A stretch of DNA of 64,000 nucleotides. It comes from Atkinsonella hypoxylon (taxonomy: Eukaryota > Ascomycota > Sordariomycetes > Hypocreales > Clavicipitaceae). Position 1 is the first letter of the stretch. Every line of letters starts with the position of its first letter. The notes beneath the pieces are model-generated. The model had not been told where the DNA came from. It made no database searches and saw only the letters and a program-made list of their open reading frames with translations. Both the position numbers and the translations under genes were made by a program. The DNA lies in the NCBI GenBank assembly GCA_000729835.1, contig JFHB01000105.1:1-64000 (forward strand), in the 5' to 3' direction. Shown piece after piece: positions 34,576-47,000 of the stretch.

Positions 34576-36077
34576 ATGAAGTCGTTATCAAATTTCGCCA
34601 TCTTCTCGACTCTTGTCCAAATAGCCGACAGTCTATCAGTAAACCTCCACCAATACAAGAGACAAGATGCGCAGCCTCGGGTAGTAAGCTTGCCCGTTCA
34701 CCGATCCGAGATCCGCGACCCTATAGCCCAGGATAGAAATCGAATGCGTGGGCGAGATGGAACTGTCCAGGCAACTATTGACAACATGGTATGCATATAG
34801 TGACTCCTCCTTGATAGCCCCCCAAATCTGACACGCAGCAGCAAACATTGTATTTCTTCAACGGATCGTTGGGAACGCCGCCTCAAGATGTGCGCCTGTC
34901 CTTGGACACAGGAAGCAGTGACTTGTGGGTGAATACACCTACATCGCAGCTCTGCTCCTCGGCACAGAATCCCTGCGCTTATTCCGAAACCTACTCACCC
35001 AATGCCTCATCGACGTACCAGTACGTCGGAAGTTATTTCAACATCTCATACGTCGATGGCTCTCGCGCCGCAGGAGACTACGCCACCGATACCATGCGAT
35101 TCGCGGGCCAAACAATATCTTCTCTCCAGCTCGGGATTGGCTACGAGAGCACTTCATCACAGAACGTCTTGGGTATAGGATATCCCAGCAATGAGGCACA
35201 AGTTATAAGGGCAGGTCGCCAGGCATACCAAAATCTGCCTGCCAAGATGCGAGCGGAGGGAATAATCTCTTCCAATGCCTATAGTCTCTGGCTGAATGGT
35301 CTCGATGCCCAGACTGGCAACATTCTTTTTGGAGGAATCGACACAAGCAAGTACGAGGGTAACCTGGTTAGCGTGCCCATTCAGAAAATCAACAACGCTT
35401 ACAGTCAATTTATAATCACCCTGACGGGGATCGATGTCGCGTCACAGACGGTTGCGAGTAACGTTGCTCATGGTGTATTACTCGACTCGGGCTCCTCACT
35501 GACCTATCTCCCCAACGACATAACAGCAAAGATATACGAACTCGTCAATGCACAATACCAGGAAGCAGACGGAGCTGCATTCGTTCCCTGCGAGCTTCGC
35601 AACCAGAACATCACCATAATCTTCAAATTTAGTTCTCCCGCCGCCGTCACAGTGAACCTCGCAGACATGATTCTTAACCTGGAGGATCCCACAGGCACGG
35701 CGCTTACTTTCGACAACAACATCGAGGCATGCCTACTCGGTATCGCCCCTGCAAGGAATTCAACCAGCGTTCTGGGCGACACCTTCTTGCGAAGTGCCTA
35801 CGTTGTGTACGACATGGACAACAATGAGATTTCGTTGGCGAATTCCAAGTTCAACGTTACTGAGTCCAGAATTGTGGAAATCAAGAGCGGCAGCAAGACA
35901 GTCCCATCGTCCGTCAAAGCAAGCAACCCAGTCGCGGCGACTGATCTTCCAGAAGGCACCATCATCGGGATCAATCAGAATATATCGCAAAGCGATAGTG
36001 GTGCAAGAGCGCTGGACCCTGCATTCGCTCCAGCAGCACTGGGCATCGTAGCAGTGATAGCGGCTCTCATCTTGTAG
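34576..36077 (+). CDS. Secreted, probably GPI-anchored aspartyl protease (yapsin-like)
   Basis: Two exons, 34576-34788 and 34839-36077, encode 483 residues of peptidase family A1. The N-terminus MKSLSNFAIFSTLVQIADSL is a likely signal peptide, followed by a propeptide. The two catalytic aspartates are in DTGSSD (Asp94) and DSGSS (Asp287). The flap region has NISYVDGSRAAGDY. A cysteine pair near the first active site (QLCSSAQNPCAY) and another later (CELRNQ, EACLLG) fit the yapsin/candidapepsin pattern. The C-terminus is a hydrophobic segment AALGIVAVIAALIL after a small-residue stretch (SDSGARA), as in GPI-anchored yapsins. Several N-glycosylation sequons occur. The acceptor is a tandem GCAGCAG, so Gln72 may be included or skipped. 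Likely a cell-wall or surface protease; substrate unknown. Confidence 0.92.
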
Positions 36078-39000
36078 ATGCGGCAGTGACTTCTCCGTGG
36101 CTCCAGTGTGTTTCATAGCATTGAATGACTTTATCTTTTCTTTTGTCTTGGTTGAGCCAATCATTTGCATCGCGATGGCGTTTTCATTTTTCATTTGTTT
36201 TAGATGACATTGGGAGCATGGCCGGGGAAGCCGAACTGCATAGCTAGAATAGACTTGTCCCTTGCGGGATACATTTGCTTCTTGTCCCAGATGTCGCAGA
36301 CCCAAAGTGCAACTGTGACAGTCGTTGACGCCTGATATAAAATGTACTGGCAGTACATGTAGTTCGACTACATGAGCTATTCTTCACCACTGACCAAGTA
36401 GAACGTAAACTAGTCAGTCGTATTACCATGGAGACAACGATGAAATCAACGACGAGTCAGCTGCAGCATCAGCTTATTCACACTGCCCTCACCGAACATG
36501 TAGACACCAATTTCCCCAAGATTGGAAAAACCCACCAGAGTGGCAATATAGGAGGGTATCCCAGCAGGTTACTCTCTGATAACCCACGAGTCCTGTCTAC
36601 ATTCAACCCGCTATGATATACAAAAAAGCAGCTCAGCTGTTCCAGATCTAGAACGAGTGGACAGCACCCTCCCTTCTACGTCCCAAGCAGACCACCCGTT
36701 GATATTCTAGCATGGGAGTCGATTCGAACACCCAGAGACTTCGTCTCAGCTTTGCCATGTGTGGCCAGGGAGGCAAATCGAGGGCCATCTATGAAACAGG
36801 CTCATCTGGCGAAGCGGGACTTTGGCGCAACTTAGCGACTTGTGAACATCACTGGCTTCAAAGGCTAACAGGGCTTGAGTTGTGATTGTTGTACATGATT
36901 GGTAATAAGGGCAGTTGGTCTGCAGTTACTGATGAACGGTGTCGGTCTGTCGACTTGCTTTCACGTAGCGAGCTCGTGTGGAATACCGGCAAACTGCTCA
37001 CTTGGCATCGCTGCCTGACCCATGGCATATGAAGACTCATGGGCGGCTTTCATAGTGCCCCGCGTAGAGTGAGAAGAGGTTCCCGAAGTAAATGATGGGG
37101 AATAAACGGGTCTTGACGCGAAGGAGGCTGTCTATTATATGCCCCGAGAAAGAAGGCGTTGCTGGAGTGAAAGGTTAGCCAAGCTGTGATTCATAGATAC
37201 AATTTGTCGTGCTGGTGTATTCATCGACGTAGTGTTCCTGTTGAAACGCGATGACGGTGGACTCGGAATAACCCACGTATATTAGGGCGTCATTGCCTGG
37301 CTGTTGGGAGGGAGATCATGTGGGAAAGTAGTTGCAAAGCCGAATGCCGCGGCGTTGCGCGTGGGACGTATCTCTCAGACTAGGTCACGTTGTCCCATTC
37401 ACAGCTTGTCTCCTTCGTCTTTAGCGCCGTGAAAACTGTGTCAAGGTCGGAAGCTAAATTTGAACAAGAGTCCAGCCAACATACGTGGTCGTTGGGTTTC
37501 AAAAGGCAATTGGGGCAGCATCGCATCCGGCATGAGTACGGAGTACTACTGTACGGAATACGGAATGCACAATACGCAGTACGGAATAGAGAAATAACAT
37601 GATGCGGAACTGTGCAAAGGCGCCCGCGTGTATTCGGAAAGGGAAGGAGCTGTCGAACGGCAAAAGGGCGCCTCGCCTTCCCTTGCTGAGTGAACCAGGA
37701 CTTGCCAGAACAACTTTCGTCGTCGGGCCCATCTCATCATCATGCCTTCCACATATCCGTACATCCCACACACATCCCGCCACAGCAGCATTCAGTCAAC
37801 GCACCCAAAGGTTGCTGGTCCAGGTAGCCAACCTCTATCATACATGCAACATAACTTAGGCGTCATCGTGCAGCTCCGCTCACGTTTACTATACTGCATC
37901 CATCAATCGACTGTGCCTTCTCTATTCCGTACGATCGGCACAAAGGCACAAAGCCCAACCCAAAAGCTCGTTCCATCAGCCTCGACAGCATCCGTCTGCT
38001 TTATCATTCAAGGACGACGATTATTGGCACGGAACCCTACAGCAATCATTATGTGCATACTCCGTACTCGGCACACCGCATACAAACACCATGTCACCGC
38101 GCAGCAAACATGGTAAGCCCGCGTTCCGCACATCGAAGAAATCAAAGCACACCAAGTACGGTACGCATTGCCAGCCAGCAAGGGTGTCAAAGTTGCAGCA
38201 TACGGCCCTCTCACGGGCCACTCCTGACATCTGACGTGCGCGTTGGGGGCCGAAATGCATGCCATGCCACCCTTCCCTTGCCTTGTTGGGCTGGAAACGT
38301 TAGCCCACGTTCACCTGGCTGGCAAGCTGCGTGTGCGTCAAAGCAAACAGCCACTCACGGCCACATCACGGCACAAGTCTCGATAAACTTTCTGAGTTTA
38401 CTAGCACCTGCCTTCGGTGCCATGCAGTTCATGCCCAGTATCTCTGTATCTTGCTCCTGCTGCTGTTGGCTCTGAGTCGGATCTTTAATGGAAGCCTTAA
38501 ATCAGAGTTCACGGATTCCTGGTTGCTAGCATAGCCCTTGAGCCATGGTGCCGTGCCAGACAATCGTTGTTAATGGCATGGGGAGCGTCTCTGTACCACG
38601 ATTGACCATACATACTTCTTATCTGAGCTCGTGCGTTTGTGCGGTGTGTGGTGCTCCGCGAATCCGTCTGGAAAGGCTCTTTCTTAGCAGTCGTCCGTGC
38701 GGATGTTTCGTTCTCGACCTGATGTCGCCTTTTAACTGATTGGCAGGCGCTGAGGATCGTCGCAGGGCAGTCCCATTACCCGACATTGCAGATCACAGCA
38801 GCCGATTAGACGGCGCAGGAAGCTGAGGCAACCAAGCGAGTTCATCGAGTTATGGCTAGCGCATAGTTATGGAGTGCGGCAGCATCGTGCCGTCACGCCA
38901 TGCCAACAACCGCCTTTTCCAGCCTCACTCCCTGAACCCCGGGGTCGACAGACTAGCGACCGGGCTTATTTCTTATTTTGACAGTGTACAAGCCAACTAG

Positions 39001-39875
39001 CCGATCCGAGATGATCTCTCGCCCTGCTTATAATCAATTCAGCCTCAAGTAATGACGCAGGTTTTCAAGCTTCACGTCACCAAGAGACAACGACAGCCCC
39101 TGACCTTGCCAACAGGCCCCATGACATCGACCGTGCCCCTTCTGTCTCGCAAAGGTTTGAGAATCACGATATGGCGATTCGTGGCCCCTTTCCCCGAAAG
39201 TAGATAATCCCCTCAATTGAGCAATAATCGACCATGCTCGAACAAGTGCCAGGCGGTGATCAACTGCTGAGAGTACAGGGCGTATGATAATTTCGTTCCT
39301 TTTTCTAGGCTGCTCCAAACTCAACAGGAAGGTGCCAATTGTTAGTGACTGGTCATGTATTTCATTGGAGCCTTTCTAACCTCTCAAATCTCATTGTAAT
39401 ACTCCTGCCAGGGAGGTAAGTGCATGATTCAGTCTGCCGTACTTCGACATCCCTCTCCATCATCCGCTAACTAGGGCATTGCTCTAAGCTCTAATGGTGA
39501 CTTGTCCAAATGCCAACCTGGTGTTACATGATTTTCAAACTCCATGCTTCCCATCCCCTCACTTTCCGTTCCTCCAGGGTATCAACTGGGCAGGAAACGA
39601 GTCCGACTCGATAACAATTCAAGTATGCAAACAGAAGGTTTAATAAGCCATATGACGAGTGTGTGGGGTCGGGTTGCTCAACTGCGGGCAACCTGACATA
39701 GGCTTGGCTATAAGTATGCTAGACTAACTATCTTCATAGAATAAAGATTTGAAGAGGATAGTTGATCTCATATTTCGATTAGGGGTGGCTCAGTACTGGG
39801 CAACCCTAGCAGACACATCCGTCACCCATCTTAATCCAAGATACGGACTTGTAGTTGGCGGTCCACCATCCAGGG
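36078..39875. other. Gene-poor region between protease and TALE gene
   Basis: 3.8 kb between the stop codons of two convergent genes. No frame has a recognisable domain. It contains clustered CGGAGTA/CGGAATA motifs, densest at 37534-37588, and a short palindrome AGTACATGTAGTTCGACTACATG near 36353-36374. A tRNA-like TTCGAA box near 36722 was examined and rejected. Confidence 0.5.
37534..37588. repeat. Clustered TACGGAGTA/TACGGAATA motifs
   Basis: Four or more copies of the 9-bp pattern TACGGA(G/A)TA occur in 55 bp, some adjoining and some separated by a few bases. The same motif recurs near 38050, 44978, 45764 and 46592. Confidence 0.75.
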
Positions 39876-41033
39876 CTACACGCTTTCTCGGTCCATGTTG
39901 CCAGCTCTTCGTTGACGAAGGGCGCGGATATCATCGTCGTATGCAACTCCCTCCCCATCACTCATGAGCATACAATCAGTGCGCTTGCCGCTGTATTCGG
40001 GTGCGTGCTCTGTAGATGCCAATATGCTGCCTTCATTATTCTTAATGCCGGTAGAACGGCAGTTCATGACGTCAGACTCAGCGCGGGCATTGCTGATCAT
40101 TGTTGGCAGTTGTCTTCGTCTGGCGTTAATGAACCAGTTGGAAATCTGGTCTGCATGAATGTGTCAGTCAACTTTGTATCTTTGTACACTTGTGTTTGTA
40201 GAGTTCTCGGTGGACAGCGATAACATACTCATCTGTAACCCCGTCTGACGCATCAGATCCTGCTTTTCGTCCTCAGTAGGATAAGGATGCTGCAAGTGAG
40301 CCACGAACCAGGCACGGAGCTTGTCGGTGGTTTCTTTAGGAAGATTGCCGCGACGCTTTCGCTGTTTGGAATCTCCACCAATGCCGATGTCACCGTATCG
40401 TCCCATGTCTTGATAATGCGATCCGTAAGCAGCACCAGCAGAGAATGGACCACAATCGCGTGGTCGAATCGAGCCCGTCGACAGAGACTGAATTCGAGTC
40501 AGATGATGGTAAGAATAGCTGTAGTCCTGAGTTCGACCTTGTAATGAGGATCTCTCCGGTGCCTGGGGGGCTACAGCGTTTGACCCGGCTGCTCTGGGTC
40601 CGTTCATAGGGTCGACAACGTGCTCTCTCGGTCGGGAAATAGTCGAGCCATCTCTGTCAAACTTCAGTGTTGCCGGTAGGCTTGGTAAGCCGGGGCGATA
40701 TTCATGACGGCGGCTGCTCAGCTTGATGGGACCAGGTAAGGACCCCACGCCAGTGCCATACCCGTTACCCCTCGTTGGGCTTCCTTCCCAAGGATCCTTG
40801 GTTGCCAAAGTAGGACGTTGGTCACGGTGAGGAGAAAGATGTCGGTGTTGAGAAGCATCGGGGCTGCGGTAGAGCCGAGGGCCATGTTTAGCCCTCGGAA
40901 ACTCGTACTCATCATCATTTGAAATTCGCCTCCCTTTGTGTGCCTTGGGCGAATGAATGTATTCAGGGGACGCTAAGACTCCAACATCCGTAGTCGATGA
41001 TGACTTGAAATGTGATGAACGGTCCGTAGCCAT
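39876..41033 (-). CDS. TALE homeodomain transcription factor
   Basis: Two exons, 41033-40229 and 40150-39876, encode 359 residues. The family (KN/TALE homeobox) has a three-residue extension between helices 1 and 2, seen here as HPYPTEDEK. The homeodomain (about residues 223-284) starts QRKRRGNLPKETTDKLRAWF. The intron interrupts it exactly between TGLQM and NQISNWFINARRRQLP, the DNA-recognition helix. This is a nuclear DNA-binding regulator; fungal relatives control development, mating or conidiation, but the target is unknown here. The N-terminal 220 residues are disordered and basic/His-rich (for example SQHRHLSPHRDQRP). An unspliced reading loses the recognition helix and ends in a false tail. 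The gene faces an 8.5-kb upstream gene-poor region, consistent with a long regulatory region. Confidence 0.92.
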
Positions 41034-44000
41034 GTTTGCCAGCGAGCCCTCAAGATGCAGTTCAGGAAATGCCTTTTATTGTCAGAGCAAGTCAGTGGAA
41101 CGAAACTCCACCAGTTGCTTTCCTTCAAAGATCGGTGTACGTCTGAGGCTTACCTGGCGTATAGAGGGCAAGGCGACTTGTTTCGACTCTGTCCGAGGAC
41201 GGAGAGTGTCGGGTGAAGGCCGAGGAATATCCCAAGGCAAACTGTTTGTGAAAGCATGGTACGCAGATGGCGTAGCCATCGTGAGAATCGACATTTTGGA
41301 ATGTTGACGAGGTTCTTGTGTGAAAGCTATGTGTCGTGAAGGGCTATGCGCCATAACCGAACAAATTATGATATAGGATAAGCACAAGGCCCCTCGGAAA
41401 CATTCCCTCTAAACAAACCGAGTGCCTCTGATTGTTTCACCTTGTCACCGATCCAACCTGAAGTTCTCCTCTTATGCTTAAAAGGGCTAGTTTTATGAGA
41501 CAGGTACAGCACGATGCCGAATACCACCGGACGCCAGGTTTCTGCTTTGCTCGATAACGTCTATAGAGATATTCTTTTTTGTCTGCATCGAAGACAGTAC
41601 AATGTGACTGTATGTGAGTGACCCAGGGTTTTCCTTTGTCAAATATCTGGTACAGAATGTGGCTGTCTGTTAGGAAGTGATATATTGTAGGTGGGTGGGA
41701 ATGTCGGATGCACCAGACGGTTTAGAGAATTCGGCTTCGTGGAACGATGGTGGTGGGATGCAGGCATGCTTTGTATATTATAAGGTATGGAAAGTGCCAG
41801 GGTAAGAGGTAAAAGACGACCGTCGTACATACAAGATGAACAGGGAAACTCAGATCAATGGGCAGGGGCACGGATGGTATGTCCAGAAACGGGAATGGTC
41901 GAGAGGTCTCGGCCCCAGAGCTAGCAGCGAATCCCATTCGGGAAACGTCAGGTCTGCCGTTTTCCTGGGAGAAGAGTCGACGGACAAAGAACCGAATGCT
42001 AGTCGTGGTGTTGGTGCTAGAGATGCTACTAACTCTAATGAGTAGAAGTACCCAAAAACTCCACGGGCGTGATACCCACGATTCGAACGAATCAGTCGGT
42101 GTTCACGTCTGTTGCTTGTAGTGCCATTGACTTTCGCCCATCGCAACTGTAGTCGCACCTCAACCTTGGGTTCCTAATTTCTCCCCAACTCACGGGGTAT
42201 TTTAGTGTGAAAAGCGAAGACAGACGGCTTTGGTCCTATCGAGCTGTCACTTCCTTCAGATTCCCACACTACCCAAAAGACTCGGATTTCACAGCATGTG
42301 CTGTAAGAGTAAGAGTATCCTGTATGTGCGAATGCTCTTGGGACAAGCCATGACAAAATGCATGATAAAATGCATACACCAATAGGTACATGTCTAGCAG
42401 AATGTCGGGACGGAGTGGCATCACGAATACAACCTGTCTAATGGCCCTTGGCTCGGACGTTCCAAGTTCTCAGGTCAGAAATTTAAATACTTTGTATACA
42501 AGGTAATATATAGGAAGCGGGAGCGTGCCGCTATTATTACCGGACAGGGCTTTCTTGGGTTTGACAATCTGGCCAGGGTGTGGCAGTACATGTAGTCTTG
42601 GACGGGGTGGAGATAGAACACCAAAGGGTGTCTCAAACTGGCGACTGAGACGCCAATCCTCGTTCAAAGGGGAATTTTTTTGCTGTGTGGCACAAGCCAT
42701 GTGTGTCGGTCCGCCAGTAGCTCAAAATTTCGCCCAGGTCAGTCCTTGATCGTGGGCATCAACGCCGCTGCCTTGCACCGCGCGTGCAGCTAAAGGCGAC
42801 CGATAGGCGTGGAGTCTCACCAGAGCCAAATCACCAAAGTCAAGTCTGGCAACGGCAAAGAACCACATACATTTCTTTTGGCGGCAGGTGCCAGACCTGC
42901 ATCCAGAAGATACTACCCCGTGATACTACCCCGTAGTTGCTCTGCAACAAAGCGCGCAAGGCAAGGGGCTCAGGTGCAGGCAGTAAGTACACCGACGGAC
43001 GTGATCCGCAGTCGACATCGGTCTGACAGTCCCGGTGGGATGGCTGCAACGGAAGGCGACCGGGGCCCAAGAACAAAGGGCCCTTATTATTCCTGTGCTT
43101 CCACGTCTTCCATCTATGATGCCAGCTCCACCAAGTAAGGCAGTCGTGAGGTGGCTCTTGGGTGTTAATTGCAGCCGGCGTGGAGCTAAAAGGCGGGCCA
43201 AGTAACTATTCCGTACGCCATCCCGCCACTGACCATAGTTACTGTCAAGCCCCCGCTCGTGTCGTCCATGCGCCGAGGAATGCGGAATGCGCAAGAAACG
43301 ACCTCAGTGGTTCGGGATTATTATGATTTTTCGTTTTGACAAGCACATAGTTAGCGGTCTTGCGGCCAACGCGCACATGTACTACTATGTACGTGCGAAC
43401 GGATAGTCGTCACCTCCAGTTGAACCGTAATTCCGGCGCTACTTTTGCATCGCATCGCCCCTAGTCAAATCTCAGTTCCAGTCTCTAATGTGGATTATCG
43501 CATTTGCAGGAACGGGTTGCTTCTATCCAATTCGCTGTACACAGGACCATAGATATTTGCCTAATCTCCATTCTGAGCACCTGTGAGCGAAAGTTCGTGT
43601 CGAGCCTGGGCCTTGGATGTCAGGGAGGCAGTTGAGATTATGCGAATTGGCCGTGTTACCACGAAAGATCGTGCCGAACATTTCGTGGTGGATCATCCAG
43701 GCTTTCCGCTTTACATGTGTCGTACAGTCCATCTTGCCTTCCCTCTGGTTCAAATGCGCTTCTGACACCCATGTCCGAGTCAACCAGCTGATGACGGAAG
43801 AGCAGCCGATAGTCAGCTGGCGAACGTGTGCCGACGGCTCTGGGTTATCCGCCAAGGAACAATAGTTATGGAGTCGCACATTGCGGGTACAGGTACGCCA
43901 ATACTTCCGTGATGTTCCCTTTCACCCAGCACCAGTCCTATAGGAGTAGTAAGTAGTTGAGGCTTATTAGAGGACGGCCTGAAGCTCGTTTAATTGGGTA

Positions 44001-47000
44001 TCGTTTCAGTTACACGCCCCCCTCCCTTCCTAAGAGCGTTTATCACGCCAGCGCCACGCCATGCGCGTTCCACGATATTACGCCACCAACAATGGCATGC
44101 GCGCGACGTCACGATGTCTCCAATTGTTTAAGCTTTACCCAGTCAGTTGAGCCACTGTCTCGGCAGCAGTGGCCCCCGTCTGTCCAACAAAAGTCGAGCC
44201 TGGAGATTGACAAGTTTGGCCCCCAGTGTGGGTGGGAGAGGCGCAGACGATGCTGGCTTTTGCCATCGCATAGTATCTGACAGCGTCGGCTTTCGAAGAC
44301 TCCTAGTCATGAGCCGACACTGGACGAGCCTTCCACTAATGAAACCACGTTGGAGAAGATGGGGATTGAGACAGGCTGTGAATGGGTACTGCTAGCCTGA
44401 TCCTCGCTTTAGTTTGGTTGCATTGCTATATCTCTTCAAGCAATCCTATTTCTGAGTTGTACGAGGAAGCGGCCAATTCATTTCCGCAAAGTGATAGTGA
44501 TAATATGACGGGCCCGTCATGTTCTTGCTCGCCAAACAATGATAGCCATGGTATCACCCACAATGCAAGTGTGTGTTTGTCTTGCTTGGAGAGTACATAC
44601 CTCATGAAAAAGCAAGAATATGCGCCTTATTGGTGTAATTTGCTCCCTCTATCAAGGCTGAGGCCCTGTCAACCCTGCATGAATTGACAGTCGATCCACG
44701 ATCCAGCCAGCCGTATCAGAAGGATGTGTCAGCAAAAAAAAAAAAAACTCAAGATGCGACTGGCTAGCGCAGTCAAAGCCAGGATGAGTTGGGGATTCCT
44801 TAATCCAGATCGGGGCAGAAGCGGTTGAAAATAGTGCGAGAAGGGGAGCAGCTTGTCAACGCTACTAGTCTTTTTTTTTCAATTTGATCTCTATCAGAAT
44901 AGATTAGCGGATTGTCAGTGGTGTCAGATATTACGCTAGGGAATGCTAATGAATAGAGGGAAACAGGGGGGGGATACGGAGTACACTGAAGCATCATTAC
45001 GGCTGCACCTGCACATAATTACGCACGAGAATGAAAATGGCCCCATCAATCCGGCAAAGCTGCAGCGTAAAAAGCTGATCACTCGCGTGCGGATCGGGAT
45101 GCAGCGTGCGTACGGAGCATATGTAATGTGAATGAGAAATTGGAGTTACGAAGTCTAGAGTAGAGGTTGTGCAAGCCTGCAGCTGCAACGAGGCGAAGCA
45201 TATCCCTCGGGTTTTCCCCGACTTTCATTCAGTGCTCTTCAAGCTGTCATTTTCGGCTTTGGGAAAGAAGTAGAAATGCGGGCTGCCGAAAGGGAAGGAG
45301 CCACGCGCAAGTAGCTAGGCGTCAGAGTGGGACATATTCCGATATTTGGGGGCCTTTTGCTCCGCATTTGCTGACAATAACAGGGCTGAGGAAAAAAGAA
45401 GAAGAAGAAAAAAAAAGCGCGCTAATTCATTTCTGTCAAAATGGTTATCACCAGATACGGCACTCTGTTCTCGCTTCTTTGTGTGAAATGCCACGGACTT
45501 GGGGCGAAGTGACTTCTCCTGGGATGGCATACTGTAGTGTCGACTGCCAATATCGGGAGCTGGCGCCTGTCTGCAGGCTGTTTACCACATGCGAGCACTG
45601 ATGCACGTGGCTGTTGGTCGTATCGACAACCCCAGGCCTAAGCATGGATGCGTGGAGTTACCCGTCTTGATGGTTCATCAGTGATATCTGTGCGCCAGAT
45701 CTGGTGGAACAGCAAAATCCCTGACGACGGAATGTGGTAAAGTCTGTTTTGCTTCAAGGTAGTACGGAGTACGGCTCTACACGTATGTACAGAATAGATG
45801 GCATTGGTCTGTTGGGCAGTTATCGAGCTTTTGCACACATACTAACTAGTTATCGACCGACGACTTTCCGTCCCCATATCGGCCGAGCGCAACCTCATGT
45901 TGACACGGGCGACAATGGGGTGATACGATGCCCGTGTGCATAGCTGCTATTTCAGCTTCTCGGGGTCTATTGCGGTCAATCAGGCTGTCAATGACTAACG
46001 TTAAATGATATCGATCTACTTACTCCACACCAAACATGGAATGGTCAGCCAGGGCTTGCATATTACGAAAGCTTCATGTGACAGCTGTCATACAGGGCCT
46101 GGAGAGCTGCCGATTCAGAGTCTGGACCTGATCCATCGGCTCTAATTAATTCTCATACCATGTTTCAACTCGATGTGGCTAGTGAGCTAGCTTCCTTTTT
46201 ACCCATGTCGACACCCGTTTATATTACGTCGTGTCTCACCACCTCAGCAGTCAGTGCCGTCACGATAACTAGTCAACGAATAATCTGCTACGAATGAGAA
46301 CAGCATTGCGACAAGTTGTGCCTCCTGGCCGCACACGTATCTCGCATGTCGTAATGGCCGCCACCTTTGCTGGCGGCAGAATGGTGAAGTTGACGGGTGC
46401 TCGTGCGACTCATGCTCGTGTGCACACGCTGTATCTTTTTATTTCTACGACGGAACCACGTCAAGTCAGTTGCAGCGGGCACTACGGAATAGAGGCAGTC
46501 GAAGATGTGGAAATGTTCAACATTGAGTCACGTGTCATACTGACCGTTAGAGGGCGGCCGATATTGATTATTGTGGTAATGTTTGTACTACTACGGAGTA
46601 CGGAATACGGAATACGGAATACGGAATACTCCCCATACTTTGCCTTATCGTTACAGGGTGTTTCTACCTCCTTGTCTTCGCCATCTGCAATCGGCCTGGG
46701 CCGCTCAAGTGGGACAGCCATCACCTATCACGAACTTGTTGACAAGTGGTAAGGGTTTCTCTCTCTAGTCACAAGTTCGGCATTTCTCATGATGGCAACA
46801 AGAAAGAACCCTGCGCAGCCACAGTCTCCGCTCATGCCCGTTTGACAGGTCAGATAGGCGCTCGCAAGGTCGACTGAAGTGGGCAAGGGCGGCCGCTAAC
46901 TACTGATTGTACTGATTGTCTGTTTCGGGGGCCTTGTCGTGCGGCTAGCCACTGCAAGTTAAGACTATCTTAGAGCTTAGACGGCAGGCATCATGATCAC

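Noticed and set aside
36715..36790. tRNA-like TTCGAA box on the minus strand
   Set aside because: The T-loop is present, but the T stem does not pair and no matching acceptor stem exists upstream.
38053..38475. 140-residue Cys-rich frame
   Set aside because: Overlaps several equally long antisense frames, has no signal peptide and no homologous pattern; the apparent C-terminal cysteines come from a CTG-rich stretch.
42060..42100. Second TTCGAA box
   Set aside because: No pairing T stem and no A box at the correct distance.
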